The translations under genes were made by a program, and so were the position numbers. Source: CAWALV01 sp963782965 (GTDB lineage Bacteria; Actinomycetota; Actinomycetes; Acidothermales; Acidothermaceae). Taken from it: a stretch of DNA of 64,000 nucleotides. The notes beneath the pieces were generated by a model. That model was not told the origin of the DNA. It saw only the letters and a program-made list of their open reading frames with translations, and did no database searches. The DNA lies in contig CAWALV010000002.1 of the NCBI GenBank assembly GCA_963782965.1, forward strand, positions 62,001-126,000, given 5' to 3'. Below, piece after piece: positions 51,018 through 59,493 of the stretch (positions are counted from its first letter, which is position 1; the number at the start of each line of letters is the position of its first letter).

Positions 51018-52189
51018 CCCGTCGCGACCACCCGTACTGGCCGGTTCTCGCAGCGCTGCTGGTCGCCGCGAACCTCCGGCTCGCGGTTGCCAGCGTGGGG
51101 CCGGTGTTGCCCTGGATCCGCAGCGACCTGCACCTGTCGGGCATCTCCACCGCCGTCCTCAGCGCGCTGCCCGTCGTCTGCTTCGGTGTCTTCGCCGCGC
51201 TGGGGCCGTTGTTGTCGCAGCGGCTTGGGCTCGGTCGCAGCATCGGCTGGCTGACCGCCCTGCTCCTGGTCGGCCTGCTCGTCCGGGTCGGCCCCAACGC
51301 CTCGACCCTGTTCGTGGGCACGCTGTTGGCCGCGACCGGCATCGCCGCCAACAACGTGCTGCTGCCGGCGCTGGTGAAGGCAGAACATCCGCGGCGCACC
51401 GGCATCATGATGGGCCTCTACACGCTGGCGCTGACCGGTTCGGCGGCCGTCGGCGCCGGGCTGAGCGTGCCGATCGCTGACGCGATCGGTGGCGGTTGGC
51501 GTACCGCGCTCGGCATCTGGGCCGTCCTCGCCGCGCTCGCCCTCGGCCTGTGGGTCGTCGCGCGACGCGGACCGCATCGCCAGCTCGTCCTCGCCCGCCC
51601 GACAGCACCGGCGTCCGCGCTGCTGCGCGACCCGGTCGCCTGGACGGTGACCGCCTACTTCGGCCTGCAGTCGTTGTCGTTCTACGCGATCCTCAACTGG
51701 CTCCCCACGCTCTTCGAGGAACACGGCTTCAGTGCCGCACACGCCGGTGCATTGATGTCGTTGAGCGCTGCGGTGCAGACGCCGGTTGCGCTGACGGTGC
51801 CGCCACTCGTCGTCCGGATGCGCCGTCAGGCATGGCTCGTGCTGCTCTCCGCCATCCTCACCGGAGTTGGCCTGTTGCTCGTGCTCGTTTCGCCGACGTC
51901 TTTGCCGTACCTGGCCGTGATCGTGCTCGGAATAGGGCAAGGCATGGCGTTCCCGCTCGCGCTCACGTTCGTCGTCGAACGCAGCCGGACGCCGGCAGCC
52001 ACCCAGCAGCTTTCCGCCATGGCGCAAGGCATCGGCTACCTATTGGCTGCGGTCGGACCGTTGCTGGTCGGCGTCCTGCATTCGGTCACCAGCGCCTGGG
52101 GCGTGCCGTTGCTGCTGCTGGTAGCGCTGCTTCTCCCGCAGACGGTGGCCGGCGCCGCAGCGGCACGGCCGCGATTCTCCGGCGGGTGA
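51014..52189 (+). CDS. MFS transporter, CynX/NimT-like
   Basis: A 391-residue major-facilitator permease with about twelve helices. It shows the CynX/NimT-type N-terminus (LLVAANLRLAVASVGPVLPW) and loop-2 motif GPLLSQRLGLGRSIGWLTAL. Members carry cyanate, nitroimidazole-like or other small anions and aromatics. Its ATG overlaps the livM stop in ATGA, so it is the fifth coupled gene after livG-F-H-M and may be a second route for the same aromatic acids or an exporter. Confidence 0.88.
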   Translation: MTRRDHPYWPVLAALLVAANLRLAVASVGPVLPWIRSDLHLSGISTAVLSALPVVCFGVFAALGPLLSQRLGLGRSIGWLTALLLVGLLVRVGPNASTLFVGTLLAATGIAANNVLLPALVKAEHPRRTGIMMGLYTLALTGSAAVGAGLSVPIADAIGGGWRTALGIWAVLAALALGLWVVARRGPHRQLVLARPTAPASALLRDPVAWTVTAYFGLQSLSFYAILNWLPTLFEEHGFSAAHAGALMSLSAAVQTPVALTVPPLVVRMRRQAWLVLLSAILTGVGLLLVLVSPTSLPYLAVIVLGIGQGMAFPLALTFVVERSRTPAATQQLSAMAQGIGYLLAAVGPLLVGVLHSVTSAWGVPLLLLVALLLPQTVAGAAAARPRFSGG

Positions 52190-52235
52190 GGCGGACCGGC
52201 CAGCCGTATCGGCCCGGCCGCCTGGAACTACACGT

Positions 52236-53096
52236 TCACCGGGCGGGCGCGACGACGCCGGTGCCGCTGCGCAGATCCTGCTCGATCTCCGCCACGGTCG
52301 CCTGAAGTGGCGGCAGCAGATCGCGCTTGATCTGGTCGGCGTTGCGCGCGCTCACGTGCATCGACACGTTCATCGCGGCTATCACCCGGCCGTCGCCGTC
52401 GCGGATCGGAACGGCGACCGAGCGCAGGCCCTCCTCGAGTTCCTGGTCGACGATGCAGTAGCCCTGGCTGCGCACCCGAGTGAGCAACGCGTGCAGCTTC
52501 TGCGGGTCGGTGACCGTACGCGTGGTGAACTGCTGCACGACCTCAGGCGGGAAGTGCGTCTCCGCTTCTTCGGGCGGTAGCGCGGCGAGCAGCACCCGAC
52601 CCATCGACGTCGCGAACGCGGGGAACCGGGTCCCGACGCTGATCGCCACCCGCATGATCCGGTGCGTCGGCACCCTGGCGACGTACACGACCTCGCTGCC
52701 GTCGAGCACCGACACCGAACACGACTCGTGGATGCGCGCGACGAGTTCCTCCATGTGCGGCTGCGCCAGCTCAGGAAGGCTGAGGCTGGAGAGGTAGGCG
52801 TAGCCGAGCTCGAGCACCCGCGGCCGGAGCGCGAAGAGCCGACCCTCGGTGCGCACGTAGCCGAGATCGATGAGGGTGAGCAGAAAGCGCCGGGCAGCCG
52901 CCCGGGTGAGCCCGGCAGCCCGCGCGACGTCACTCAGCGTCAGCTCCGGGTTCGCGCTGTCGAAGGCTCGGATGACCGCAAGGCCCCGCTCAAGCGACTG
53001 CACGAAGTCGGACCCGCGAACCGCCCGCCCGTTCGACGCGGCGGGGGCCGCGCCTGCGGGTCGTCGACCGTCCTCCTTGGCCTGGGCCACCCTCAT
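52236..53096 (-). CDS. IclR-family regulator, PcaR/PcaU/PobR branch
   Basis: A 286-residue regulator. The winged helix is DFVQSLERGLAVIRAFDSAN, then LTLSDVARAAGLTRAAARRF and LGYVRTEGRLFALRPRVLEL. The effector domain has RVPTHRIMRVAISVGTRFPA, GYCIVDQELEEGLRSVAVPI and AAMNVSMHVSARNADQIKRD, the pattern of beta-ketoadipate pathway regulators. It probably senses beta-ketoadipate or protocatechuate and controls pca and pob genes. ATG 53096 follows AGGAGG. A GTTCG-N5-CGAAC site lies about 106 bases upstream, a candidate autoregulatory site. Confidence 0.88.
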   Translation of the reverse strand: MRVAQAKEDGRRPAGAAPAASNGRAVRGSDFVQSLERGLAVIRAFDSANPELTLSDVARAAGLTRAAARRFLLTLIDLGYVRTEGRLFALRPRVLELGYAYLSSLSLPELAQPHMEELVARIHESCSVSVLDGSEVVYVARVPTHRIMRVAISVGTRFPAFATSMGRVLLAALPPEEAETHFPPEVVQQFTTRTVTDPQKLHALLTRVRSQGYCIVDQELEEGLRSVAVPIRDGDGRVIAAMNVSMHVSARNADQIKRDLLPPLQATVAEIEQDLRSGTGVVAPAR

Positions 53097-53201
53097 CAGC
53101 CTCCTCGGCCTGCTCGGCCACTTCTGCTCCGCCGTCTGGTCCACCGCTTGTCGAGGACGCCTCGCCCCGCCTGACCATCTCCCGCTCCGACATACCCCGA
53201 T

Positions 53202-53216
53202 GTTCGGGTCACGAAC
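53202..53216. promoter_or_regulatory. inverted repeat ahead of the PcaR-like iclR gene
   Basis: GTTCGGGTCACGAAC has exact 5-base arms (GTTCG/CGAAC) and a 5-base centre. It has the same length and half-sites as the 15-bp core at 41240-41254 in the pcaI / aldehyde dehydrogenase region, which suggests one regulator binding both. Confidence 0.55.
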
Positions 53217-53290
53217 GGGTGTCCGCATGGCATAAGAGGACTATGCGCGCTTCCCGGCCCCGGGTCAACGCGCAGCCAGGACGACGAATG

Positions 53291-54079
53291 CTAACGCTCG
53301 AGGATCATGCCGGCGTTGCGCAGCACCCGGGAGATGCCACGACCGGCCGCCACCACGACCGGCGCTATCGCGGTCGGCGAGACGTTCGCCGTGACGACGA
53401 GGGACACCGCAGCCACGACGGCGTCCTCGGCGTCCCTCACCGGCGCGGCGACGGACAACGCGTCCATGGTGACCTGCCGGTCGCTGATCGCGAAGCCGAG
53501 CTTGCGGACCTCCGCGAGGATGCGCCGCAGCTCGCCGGCGTCACCGATCGTCTTCGGTGTGAACCGGGTGAGACGCGCGGCCATCACCTCCTCCTGCAAC
53601 GACTCCTCGGCGAAGGCAAGCAACACCAGGCCGACACCGGTCGCATGCAAAGGGAAGCGCAGTCCCACCTGGGTGAGGACGCCGACCGCGCGGCGTCCGG
53701 CGATGTGCTCGATGTAGACGACGTCGTGCCCGTCGCGGACGGCGAGCTGCACGTTCTCGTGGGTCGCCTCGTAAAGGTCTTCGAGGAAGGGCATAGCCGC
53801 CTCGCGCAAGCCCACTCCGCGCGGGGCGTGAGAGGCGATCTCCCACAACCGCAAGCCGATCCGGTATCGCCCGTCGGTATCGACCTCGAGCACGCCGAGC
53901 CGTTGCAGCTCGTGGGCGAAGCGGTGCACGGTCGTCAGCGGCAGGCCGCTGCGCCGGCTCATCTCCGTCAACGACAGGCCGGGCGCCTCGGAGGTGAAGA
54001 CATCGAGCAGCTGGAACACACGAGCCGTCGACGACCGCGCTTCCCGCTCCCCCGGCGCCGAACCCGCAGCAATCGCCAC
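53291..54079 (-). CDS. IclR-family regulator of the demethylase operon
   Basis: A 262-residue regulator. The winged helix is ARVFQLLDVFTSEAPGLSLT, EMSRRSGLPLTTVHRFAHEL and RLGVLEVDTDGRYRIGLRLW. The effector domain contains GHDVVYIEHIAGRRAVGVLT and VGLRFPLHATGVGLVLLAFA. It differs from the PcaR-like IclR next door, so the two probably respond to different aromatics. It follows the vanAB-like operon on the same strand with a 56-base gap. The GTG at 54079 lies after GGAGGAGG; longer open frame upstream is antisense-like. Confidence 0.86.
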   Translation of the reverse strand: MAIAAGSAPGEREARSSTARVFQLLDVFTSEAPGLSLTEMSRRSGLPLTTVHRFAHELQRLGVLEVDTDGRYRIGLRLWEIASHAPRGVGLREAAMPFLEDLYEATHENVQLAVRDGHDVVYIEHIAGRRAVGVLTQVGLRFPLHATGVGLVLLAFAEESLQEEVMAARLTRFTPKTIGDAGELRRILAEVRKLGFAISDRQVTMDALSVAAPVRDAEDAVVAAVSLVVTANVSPTAIAPVVVAAGRGISRVLRNAGMILER

Positions 54080-54135
54080 GTCGCCTCCTCCGGCCGCCGC
54101 TGCTTCTCGCGCCGCAGCGCCGCCTGCTCGCCCTT

Positions 54136-55131
54136 CTACAAGTCGAGCACGAGACGCGGGCTTCGGGAACGCGAAACGCAAATCATCATGACGTCGCAAG
54201 CATCGCGCTCGGCGGCCGTCAGGACGCTGTCGCGGTGGTCGGGGGTGCCCTCGAGCACCTCCGTCTCGCAGGTGCCGCAGGTGCCCTCCTGGCACGACGA
54301 CAGGACGACGACCCCGGCCGCCTCCACCGCGTGCAGGATCGACGTGCCCGGCGGCACCGAGATCGTCTTGCCGCACCTCGCCAGCTCGACTTCGAACGGT
54401 TGGTCGGGGGCGGCATCGGCGCGGACGACGGGTGCGAAGCGTTCCATTCGCAACGAACCGCGGGGCCACTGCGCGCAGCGCTGCTCGACGGCGTCGAGCA
54501 GCGGGGCCGGGCCGCAGCAGTAGACGAGGGTCTGGTCGTCGGGTTCGGCCAGGAGATCGTCGAGTGGAAGCAGGCCGCACTCGTCCTGCGGCCAGAGCTG
54601 CACCCGATCCCCGTACTGGGCGAGTTCGTCGGCGAACGCCATCGAGCCGCGCCGGCGGCCGCCGTACACGAGGCGCCACGACGCCCCTGCGTCGGTGGCG
54701 GCGCGCAGCATCGGCAGGATCGGCGTGATGCCGACGCCACCCGCGATGAACAGGTACCGCGGCGAGGGGGTCAACCCGAAGGTGTTGCGCGGACCGCGAG
54801 CCCTGAGGACGGTGCCCTCTGCCAACTCGTCGCAGACGTATGCCGACCCGCCGCGCCCGGCTTGCTCCCGCAGCACACCGAGCCGCCACTCGTCGCCGTC
54901 GGCCGGATCGCCGCACAGCGAGTACTGCCGCACCTTCTTGCTCGGCAACACCAGATCGATATGCGCGCCCGGCGCCCACGTCGGCAGGGTGAGCGATTGC
55001 GGGTTCGCCGAGCGCAAGGTGAGCGCATAGACATCGTCAGCGATCTTCTTCTTGCTCGTCACGACGACGTCGATTTCGGTCTCGGTCGTGCCGCGGGGAT
55101 CGGCGCGCGAGATGGTCGATGTCCCGGCCAT
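54136..55131 (-). CDS. vanB: VanB-like oxidoreductase (phthalate dioxygenase reductase family)
   Basis: A 331-residue electron-transfer flavoprotein serving the Rieske oxygenase. An FMN/FAD ferredoxin-reductase domain comes first (WAPGAHIDLVLPSKKVRQYS), then an NAD domain (FIAGGVGITPILPMLRAATD) and a C-terminal plant-type [2Fe-2S] ferredoxin with ligands in SCQEGTCGTCETEVLEG plus a late Cys in MMICVSRS. This domain order is that of VanB. ATG 55131 lies just after the small 94-residue gene. It supplies electrons from NADH to VanA. Confidence 0.88.
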   Translation of the reverse strand: MAGTSTISRADPRGTTETEIDVVVTSKKKIADDVYALTLRSANPQSLTLPTWAPGAHIDLVLPSKKVRQYSLCGDPADGDEWRLGVLREQAGRGGSAYVCDELAEGTVLRARGPRNTFGLTPSPRYLFIAGGVGITPILPMLRAATDAGASWRLVYGGRRRGSMAFADELAQYGDRVQLWPQDECGLLPLDDLLAEPDDQTLVYCCGPAPLLDAVEQRCAQWPRGSLRMERFAPVVRADAAPDQPFEVELARCGKTISVPPGTSILHAVEAAGVVVLSSCQEGTCGTCETEVLEGTPDHRDSVLTAAERDACDVMMICVSRSRSPRLVLDL

Positions 55132-55132
55132 G

Positions 55133-55417
55133 TCAGCTCCGCGCCGAAACAGGCACGCGGCGTCGAGCGCCGTGCTGCACGGGTTCTGCCGGGGCGGGCG
55201 GGCGCGGCGACGAAGGGTCATCGTCGTCGTGCGGGTGGCCGGGCGGATGGCTGTGCGGGTGATCGGTGAGCCATCCCCACAGCTCGATCGGATCCTCGGC
55301 CTGCCGGCGCGCGCCGCACCAGCAACGGCCGAGCAGCCGGTCGGTGCCCAACACCCAGTCGACCCGGTACGTGACCGTGGCGCCCTGGAGTTGCGCGCGG
55401 GAGAGGCGGGCGGCCAT
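55133..55417 (-). CDS. small cysteine-containing protein inside the vanA-vanB operon
   Basis: A 94-residue protein between the oxygenase and its reductase. The ordered part is VTYRVDWVLGTDRLLGRCWC, then GARRQAEDPIELWGWLTDHP with a C-x-C pair, followed by a His/Asp-rich tail (PHSHPPGHPHDDDD) that could bind metal. It starts 5 bases after vanA and ends 2 bases before vanB, so it belongs to the operon. I do not know its function; a role in metal delivery or assembly of the Rieske enzyme is a guess from the residues and position. Confidence 0.65.
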   Translation of the reverse strand: MAARLSRAQLQGATVTYRVDWVLGTDRLLGRCWCGARRQAEDPIELWGWLTDHPHSHPPGHPHDDDDPSSPRPPAPAEPVQHGARRRVPVSARS

Positions 55418-55421
55418 CCGG

Positions 55422-56489
55422 TCAGCCCGTCGCCGTCACTGCCGGCTGCCGTGACTCACTTCCGGCCGCCACCTGCGCGGCGAGCATCCGACGCGCAGCC
55501 AGCCCGCCGGTATCGATGTTGATGCTCAGTTCCTGGTAGCCGGGAGGTTCGGCCGCGATCACGGTCTCGAGCAGGTTCAGCGCCGCGACGTCCTGCAGGA
55601 CGACGGTGCGGTTGCTCTCGGCGAGGAAGTCCGAGACGCCCTGATCGGCGCGGGCGAAGTCGCGGGCCACCGCCCAGAAGTCGTGCGTGCTGGTCTCGGT
55701 TTCCGGGGTGATGGCGTAGACGACCTCGACGTGGAACGCGCGGCTGTCGTCGCCGTCCGGGCCGGGCTGGACGCCGACCGGAGCGACGCGGCTGTGCAAG
55801 AGGTAGAGGCACGGCGGGTGGTATTCGATGTCCTGCCAGCGGTCGATGCGTCCGTCGATTCCCGTCGACTTCGCGTAGAACGGCGGGCAGGCGACGTCGT
55901 TCATGTGCCGGCTCACGAAGACGACACCGTGCTCCTCGTCGACCTCGGTCGTGATCGGCGTCTCGGCGACCTCGGGCGTGCCGATGTAGCCACCGTGCAG
56001 GTAGGTCTCGTGCGAGAGGTCGAGCAAGTTGTCGACGAGCAGCCCGTAGCGGGCGGCGAGCGGCTCGAGGCCGCACACGGTGGTCCAGCCGTCGGCGGCG
56101 AGCCAGGGCGCCCGCGGCACAGCAGCCGGGTCGGCCGCGTCCTCGTCACCGATCCAGATCCAGATGAACGAATCCTGCTCGACGACCGGATACTTCTTCA
56201 CCCGCGCCGTGCGTGGAACCCGTCGCTGGCCGGGGACTTGCACGCAGGTGCCCTCGGTGTCATAGGTGAAGCCGTGATAGCCGCACACGACGTTGTCGCC
56301 GTCGAGTGCACTCGCCGAGAGCCGGTATTGCCGGTGCACGCAGCGGTCGGCGAGCGCTACGGCGTCACCACTCGCCGTCCGGTAGAAAACGACCGGCTCG
56401 CCGCAGATCGTGCGCGCCAGCAGGCGGCGGTCGACCTCGGATCCGTAAGCGGCGACGTACCACTGATTGCGCGCGAATTCGGTTCTCAC
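55422..56489 (-). CDS. vanA: VanA-like Rieske oxygenase (vanillate O-demethylase type)
   Basis: A 355-residue ring-hydroxylating-type oxygenase. The Rieske cluster is bound by CVHRQYRL (Cys, His) and CGYHGFTYD (Cys, His). The mononuclear iron site is in DNLLDLSHETYLHGGYIG (two His, with a later Asp). VanA demethylates vanillate to protocatechuate, releasing formaldehyde; the family also demethylates related methoxybenzoates. Neighbouring pca genes make vanillate the best guess. First gene of the operon, with an inverted repeat about 75 bases upstream. Confidence 0.88.
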   Translation of the reverse strand: MRTEFARNQWYVAAYGSEVDRRLLARTICGEPVVFYRTASGDAVALADRCVHRQYRLSASALDGDNVVCGYHGFTYDTEGTCVQVPGQRRVPRTARVKKYPVVEQDSFIWIWIGDEDAADPAAVPRAPWLAADGWTTVCGLEPLAARYGLLVDNLLDLSHETYLHGGYIGTPEVAETPITTEVDEEHGVVFVSRHMNDVACPPFYAKSTGIDGRIDRWQDIEYHPPCLYLLHSRVAPVGVQPGPDGDDSRAFHVEVVYAITPETETSTHDFWAVARDFARADQGVSDFLAESNRTVVLQDVAALNLLETVIAAEPPGYQELSINIDTGGLAARRMLAAQVAAGSESRQPAVTATG

Positions 56490-56564
56490 AGCTGCCCTCC
56501 GGCTTCAAGGGATGACAGGTTCTTGCCCGCATTGTGAGCAGCGACGCCGGCCAGGAGAAGGTGG

Positions 56565-56583
56565 CCTTCCGTACAGCGGAAGG
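56565..56583. promoter_or_regulatory. inverted repeat upstream of vanA, candidate IclR operator
   Basis: CCTTCCG (56565-56571) and CGGAAGG (56577-56583) form exact 7-base arms around 5 bases. The half-sites differ from the GTTC/GAAC type seen at pca, which suits control by the second IclR gene at the end of this operon. Confidence 0.5.
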
Positions 56584-56667
56584 ACCAATTGCCCTACCGA
56601 CAGGTCGAGGAGCGGACCGCCTTGACCTGCGCCCGCCAGGTGCACGGGTGCCCCGGTGCCGGCACGC

Positions 56668-56817
56668 CTACCCGGGCTGAGCCGAGAGCCTTGCTTCGGC
56701 GAGCAGCGGTTCGAACAACTCGACCGGGTTGTCGGACGGGTCGTCGATCACGACCTGCTTGCCTCCTACACCGGCGGGCCTGTCCAGATGAACGTCTGAC
56801 CACGTCCTGGCTGCACT
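56668..56817 (-). pseudogene. C-terminal remnant of a VOC/glyoxalase-family protein
   Basis: A minus-strand frame without a start reads TWSDVHLDRPAGVGGKQVVI, then DDPSDNPVELFEPLLAEARL and a TAG at 56668. The DDP-x-x-NPVELFEP block is the last strand of vicinal-oxygen-chelate proteins, including the metal-binding Glu. The rest of the gene is missing, so only about 45 residues remain. Confidence 0.5.
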
Positions 56818-56933
56818 CCTCTCTTGTTGCTATGGACCGATGGGTAGGGCGCCAGCCTGAGTCCGCATGGCAGGAACGGGCTACCGCTCGTTTTGGCGGC
56901 GTGCCAAGCACGTCGTTCCGTCGACGCGGCGGC

Positions 56934-57614
56934 CTATGCTTTGCCGCGACCGCCGGGTTGGACGAGTCCGCTCTCGTAGCACTGCACCACGACTTGTACG
57001 CGATCGCGGACGCCAAGCTTTGTCAGGACTGCGGCGACGTGGGTCTTGACGGTTGGTTCGGACAAGAACATCTGTTGAGCGATTTCGGCATTGGACAGCC
57101 CCTGGGCGACGTAGCGCGCGGTGTCGAGTTCGCGAGGTGACAGGGCGGTGAACGGCGCTGGTATCCCGCTGGCGGGGCTCGGGCGTCGAGCGAAGTCAGC
57201 GAGCAGTCGCGCGGTCACGGTTGGGTCCAGGATCGCGTCCCCGGCCGCGACGGTCCGGACGGCCTCCATGAGTTGGCCGGGGCTGACGCTCTTGAGCAGG
57301 AATCCGCTCGCGCCGGCGCGTACCGCGTCGTAGACATGGCTGTCGCCGTCGAAGGTGGTGAGGATCAGCACTCGAGTGACGATGTCTGGGTCTGCGAGCA
57401 GTCTGCGCGTGGCCTCGATGCCATCGAGCTCAGGCATGCGGACGTCCATCAAGAGCACGTCGGGCCTGAGCTGACGGCCCATCTCGACGGCCGCATGCCC
57501 GTCGCCGGCCTCGCCGACGACTTCGAGGTCCGGCTGGGTGCCGAGGATCATCCGGAACCCGGAGCGGACGAGGGCCTGGTCGTCGGCAATGACCACCCGG
57601 ATGGGAGGTGTCAC
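56934..57614 (-). CDS. NarL/LuxR-family response regulator
   Basis: A 226-residue regulator. The receiver domain has IRVVIADDQALVRSGFRMIL, phospho-acceptor Asp in VLLMDVRMPELDG, the conserved Thr in VLILTTFDGD and Lys in GFLLKSVSP. The LuxR-type helix-turn-helix is LSPRELDTARYVAQGLSNAE, then IAQQMFLSEPTVKTHVAAVL. The GTG start overlaps the histidine kinase stop, so the two form one two-component system. Target genes are unknown. Confidence 0.93.
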   Translation of the reverse strand: MTPPIRVVIADDQALVRSGFRMILGTQPDLEVVGEAGDGHAAVEMGRQLRPDVLLMDVRMPELDGIEATRRLLADPDIVTRVLILTTFDGDSHVYDAVRAGASGFLLKSVSPGQLMEAVRTVAAGDAILDPTVTARLLADFARRPSPASGIPAPFTALSPRELDTARYVAQGLSNAEIAQQMFLSEPTVKTHVAAVLTKLGVRDRVQVVVQCYESGLVQPGGRGKA

Positions 57615-58786
57615 GACCGGATGGGCAGGACGGCGGAAACGAGGAAGGAGCCATCCTGCTGTACGCCGGCAGTGAAACTGCCGCCATAGAGGCGCACGCG
57701 TTCACGCATACCGATCAGCCCGTGTCCCGCGCCGTCGAGCAGTGCTGCAGCCGTCGTCACACCGCCAGCGTTCTGCACGCGCAGGGCGATAGCGTCCGCG
57801 CGATAGTCAAGTGAGACCTGCGTGGTTGCACCGTCAGCGTGTTTGAGTGCATTCGTCAGTGCCTCTTGCACGATGCGATAAGTGCACAGCTGCAACCCGC
57901 TGGAGACGTCTGCCGGGGTGCCGGTGACGCTGAGTGTCAAAGGCATTCCTGCGTCGCGAAGTCGCTCGACGAGTGTGGGCAGCTGGTCGAGACCTGGCTG
58001 CGGCGCGCGCTCATCGCTGATGTCGCCGTCGCGCAACAGGCCGACCAGCCGGCGCATCTCCGCCAGGGCGCCCTGTCCCGTCTGCCGCACCGTGGTGAGT
58101 GGACCGCGGGCGGAGTCTGGATCGGTGTCGAGCAACTGCTCCGCTGCGGCCGCCTGCACGACCATGGCACCCATGCCGTGCGCAACGATGTCGTGCATCT
58201 CGCGCGCAATGCGGCTGCGCTCGGCGGCAACCGCGGCGTCCAACGCGGCGGCGGCTGCAGCCCGCTCGGAGCGCGCGTCCAACTCAGCGCGGTGTCGCTC
58301 CAGCTCGCGGCGCCGCAGAGTCCGGCCGGTCAGCCACGCCGCAGCGGAGAAGATCACCGCGAACGCGAGATCGCCGAGCTGAGAGCTGGGCAGCCGCAGC
58401 ATGTGCAGGCTCAGCGCCGCGCCGGCGAAGACGGTGACCGCGACCATCCGCGGACCGCTCGCGTGCCGGCCGAGGCTGTAGAGCAGCACAAGGCCGGCGA
58501 GGAGCCCGGACAGGGTGTTCGTCGGCTGAGTGGTCAGCGCTTCGGCGGCAAGTGCGCCGGCACCGACGACGGCCGCGGCGCACGGTGCCACCCGGCGGGC
58601 AACCACCGGCGCCGTCTGCCCGAGAAGCAGCACGCCGTGCGCCAGCCCGTGCCAGCCGGCCTGACTCGAGGCGGCGAGCTCCAGCTGCCCGGTCAGGGTG
58701 AGCGTTGCCGCCAGTGCAAGGTCGGACCAGACAGCCCCCGGCCGAGCGGTACTGTCCCAGGTCTGCGAGTTCAGCAGACTGCCCAC
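57611..58786 (-). CDS. HisKA_3 sensor histidine kinase
   Basis: A 391-residue membrane kinase. About five hydrophobic helices fill the first 160 residues with no extracytoplasmic sensor domain. The HisKA_3 box has the phosphorylated His in RIAREMHDIVAHGMGAMVVQ. The ATPase part has TYRIVQEALTNALKHADG (N box) and GHGLIGMRERVRLYGG (G2 box). Like DesK-type kinases it probably senses membrane state or an envelope signal. Paired with the NarL-type regulator downstream. Confidence 0.9.
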   Translation of the reverse strand: MGSLLNSQTWDSTARPGAVWSDLALAATLTLTGQLELAASSQAGWHGLAHGVLLLGQTAPVVARRVAPCAAAVVGAGALAAEALTTQPTNTLSGLLAGLVLLYSLGRHASGPRMVAVTVFAGAALSLHMLRLPSSQLGDLAFAVIFSAAAWLTGRTLRRRELERHRAELDARSERAAAAAALDAAVAAERSRIAREMHDIVAHGMGAMVVQAAAAEQLLDTDPDSARGPLTTVRQTGQGALAEMRRLVGLLRDGDISDERAPQPGLDQLPTLVERLRDAGMPLTLSVTGTPADVSSGLQLCTYRIVQEALTNALKHADGATTQVSLDYRADAIALRVQNAGGVTTAAALLDGAGHGLIGMRERVRLYGGSFTAGVQQDGSFLVSAVLPIRS

Positions 58787-58950
58787 GCAGCACAGCGTAG
58801 GCGCCGATAAGGCCCGCCGCCTCGGTCTTTCGGATGATCGCCCTCATCCTCCAGGCGCGTGGAGCGGAGTGACGATCCCGCCCGTAGGTACCGACGTTTC
58901 GACTCCGCGACCGAAGCGGTGGCGAGCGCAACTCGCCTAACGTCCCCTCC

Positions 58951-59463
58951 ATGAACAGACACCCCTCCTCAACCAACCGCCGCCCTACCCGCGTCGCGAT
59001 CACAACCGTGGCCGGCGCACTCACTCTCACCACAGCCGCAGCCGCCGTAGCCGCGCCGGCGTCCGCCAGCCCCGCCGAACTGGTGCCGGCCGTCAGCGGC
59101 GTCGTCACCTGCCAAGGCCTGGGCCCGTTGCTGGGCGCCGGCGGCTACCTGCGCCAGCAGGAGTCAACGACAGTCGACGGCGTCGGCCGGGCGCACGTGC
59201 GGTTCAGCATCACCGCCGACGACGTCACTCTCGTCGGCGCCGACGGCAGCCGGTACCGGCTGGTCGGTGCCGGTTACGACCACGTCGTCTATCCCGGCCG
59301 CGACATAACCGGGAACGCCGTCAGCGAGGAGGAGGGTTTCCAGTTCGACGTCATCGGCGCGGACGGCGTCGTCGGCATCGTCCGGTTCCGGTTACGCATC
59401 CGCAACGGCGAAAGTCCTCACATCGACGATACGAGCACCTGCCAGCTCCCCGACATGAGCTGA
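58951..59463 (+). CDS. secreted protein of unknown function
   Basis: A 170-residue exported protein. A long signal peptide (RRPTRVAITTVAGALTLTTA continuing to about residue 40, cleavage probably after APASASP) precedes a beta-rich domain of about 125 residues. The domain contains TCQGLGPLLGAGG near the start and ends DTSTCQLPDMS, so the two cysteines may pair. I do not recognise the family. Plus strand, divergent from the two-component genes, and 30 bases before a small membrane protein gene. Confidence 0.7.
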   Translation: MNRHPSSTNRRPTRVAITTVAGALTLTTAAAAVAAPASASPAELVPAVSGVVTCQGLGPLLGAGGYLRQQESTTVDGVGRAHVRFSITADDVTLVGADGSRYRLVGAGYDHVVYPGRDITGNAVSEEEGFQFDVIGADGVVGIVRFRLRIRNGESPHIDDTSTCQLPDMS

Positions 59464-59493
59464 GCGCCATTCCCTCGAAGAAGGAGACCCGAC

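Noticed and set aside
54080..54979. Upstream extension of the second IclR gene
   Set aside because: The added 300 residues are antisense to vanB; a strong ribosome site precedes the GTG at 54079.
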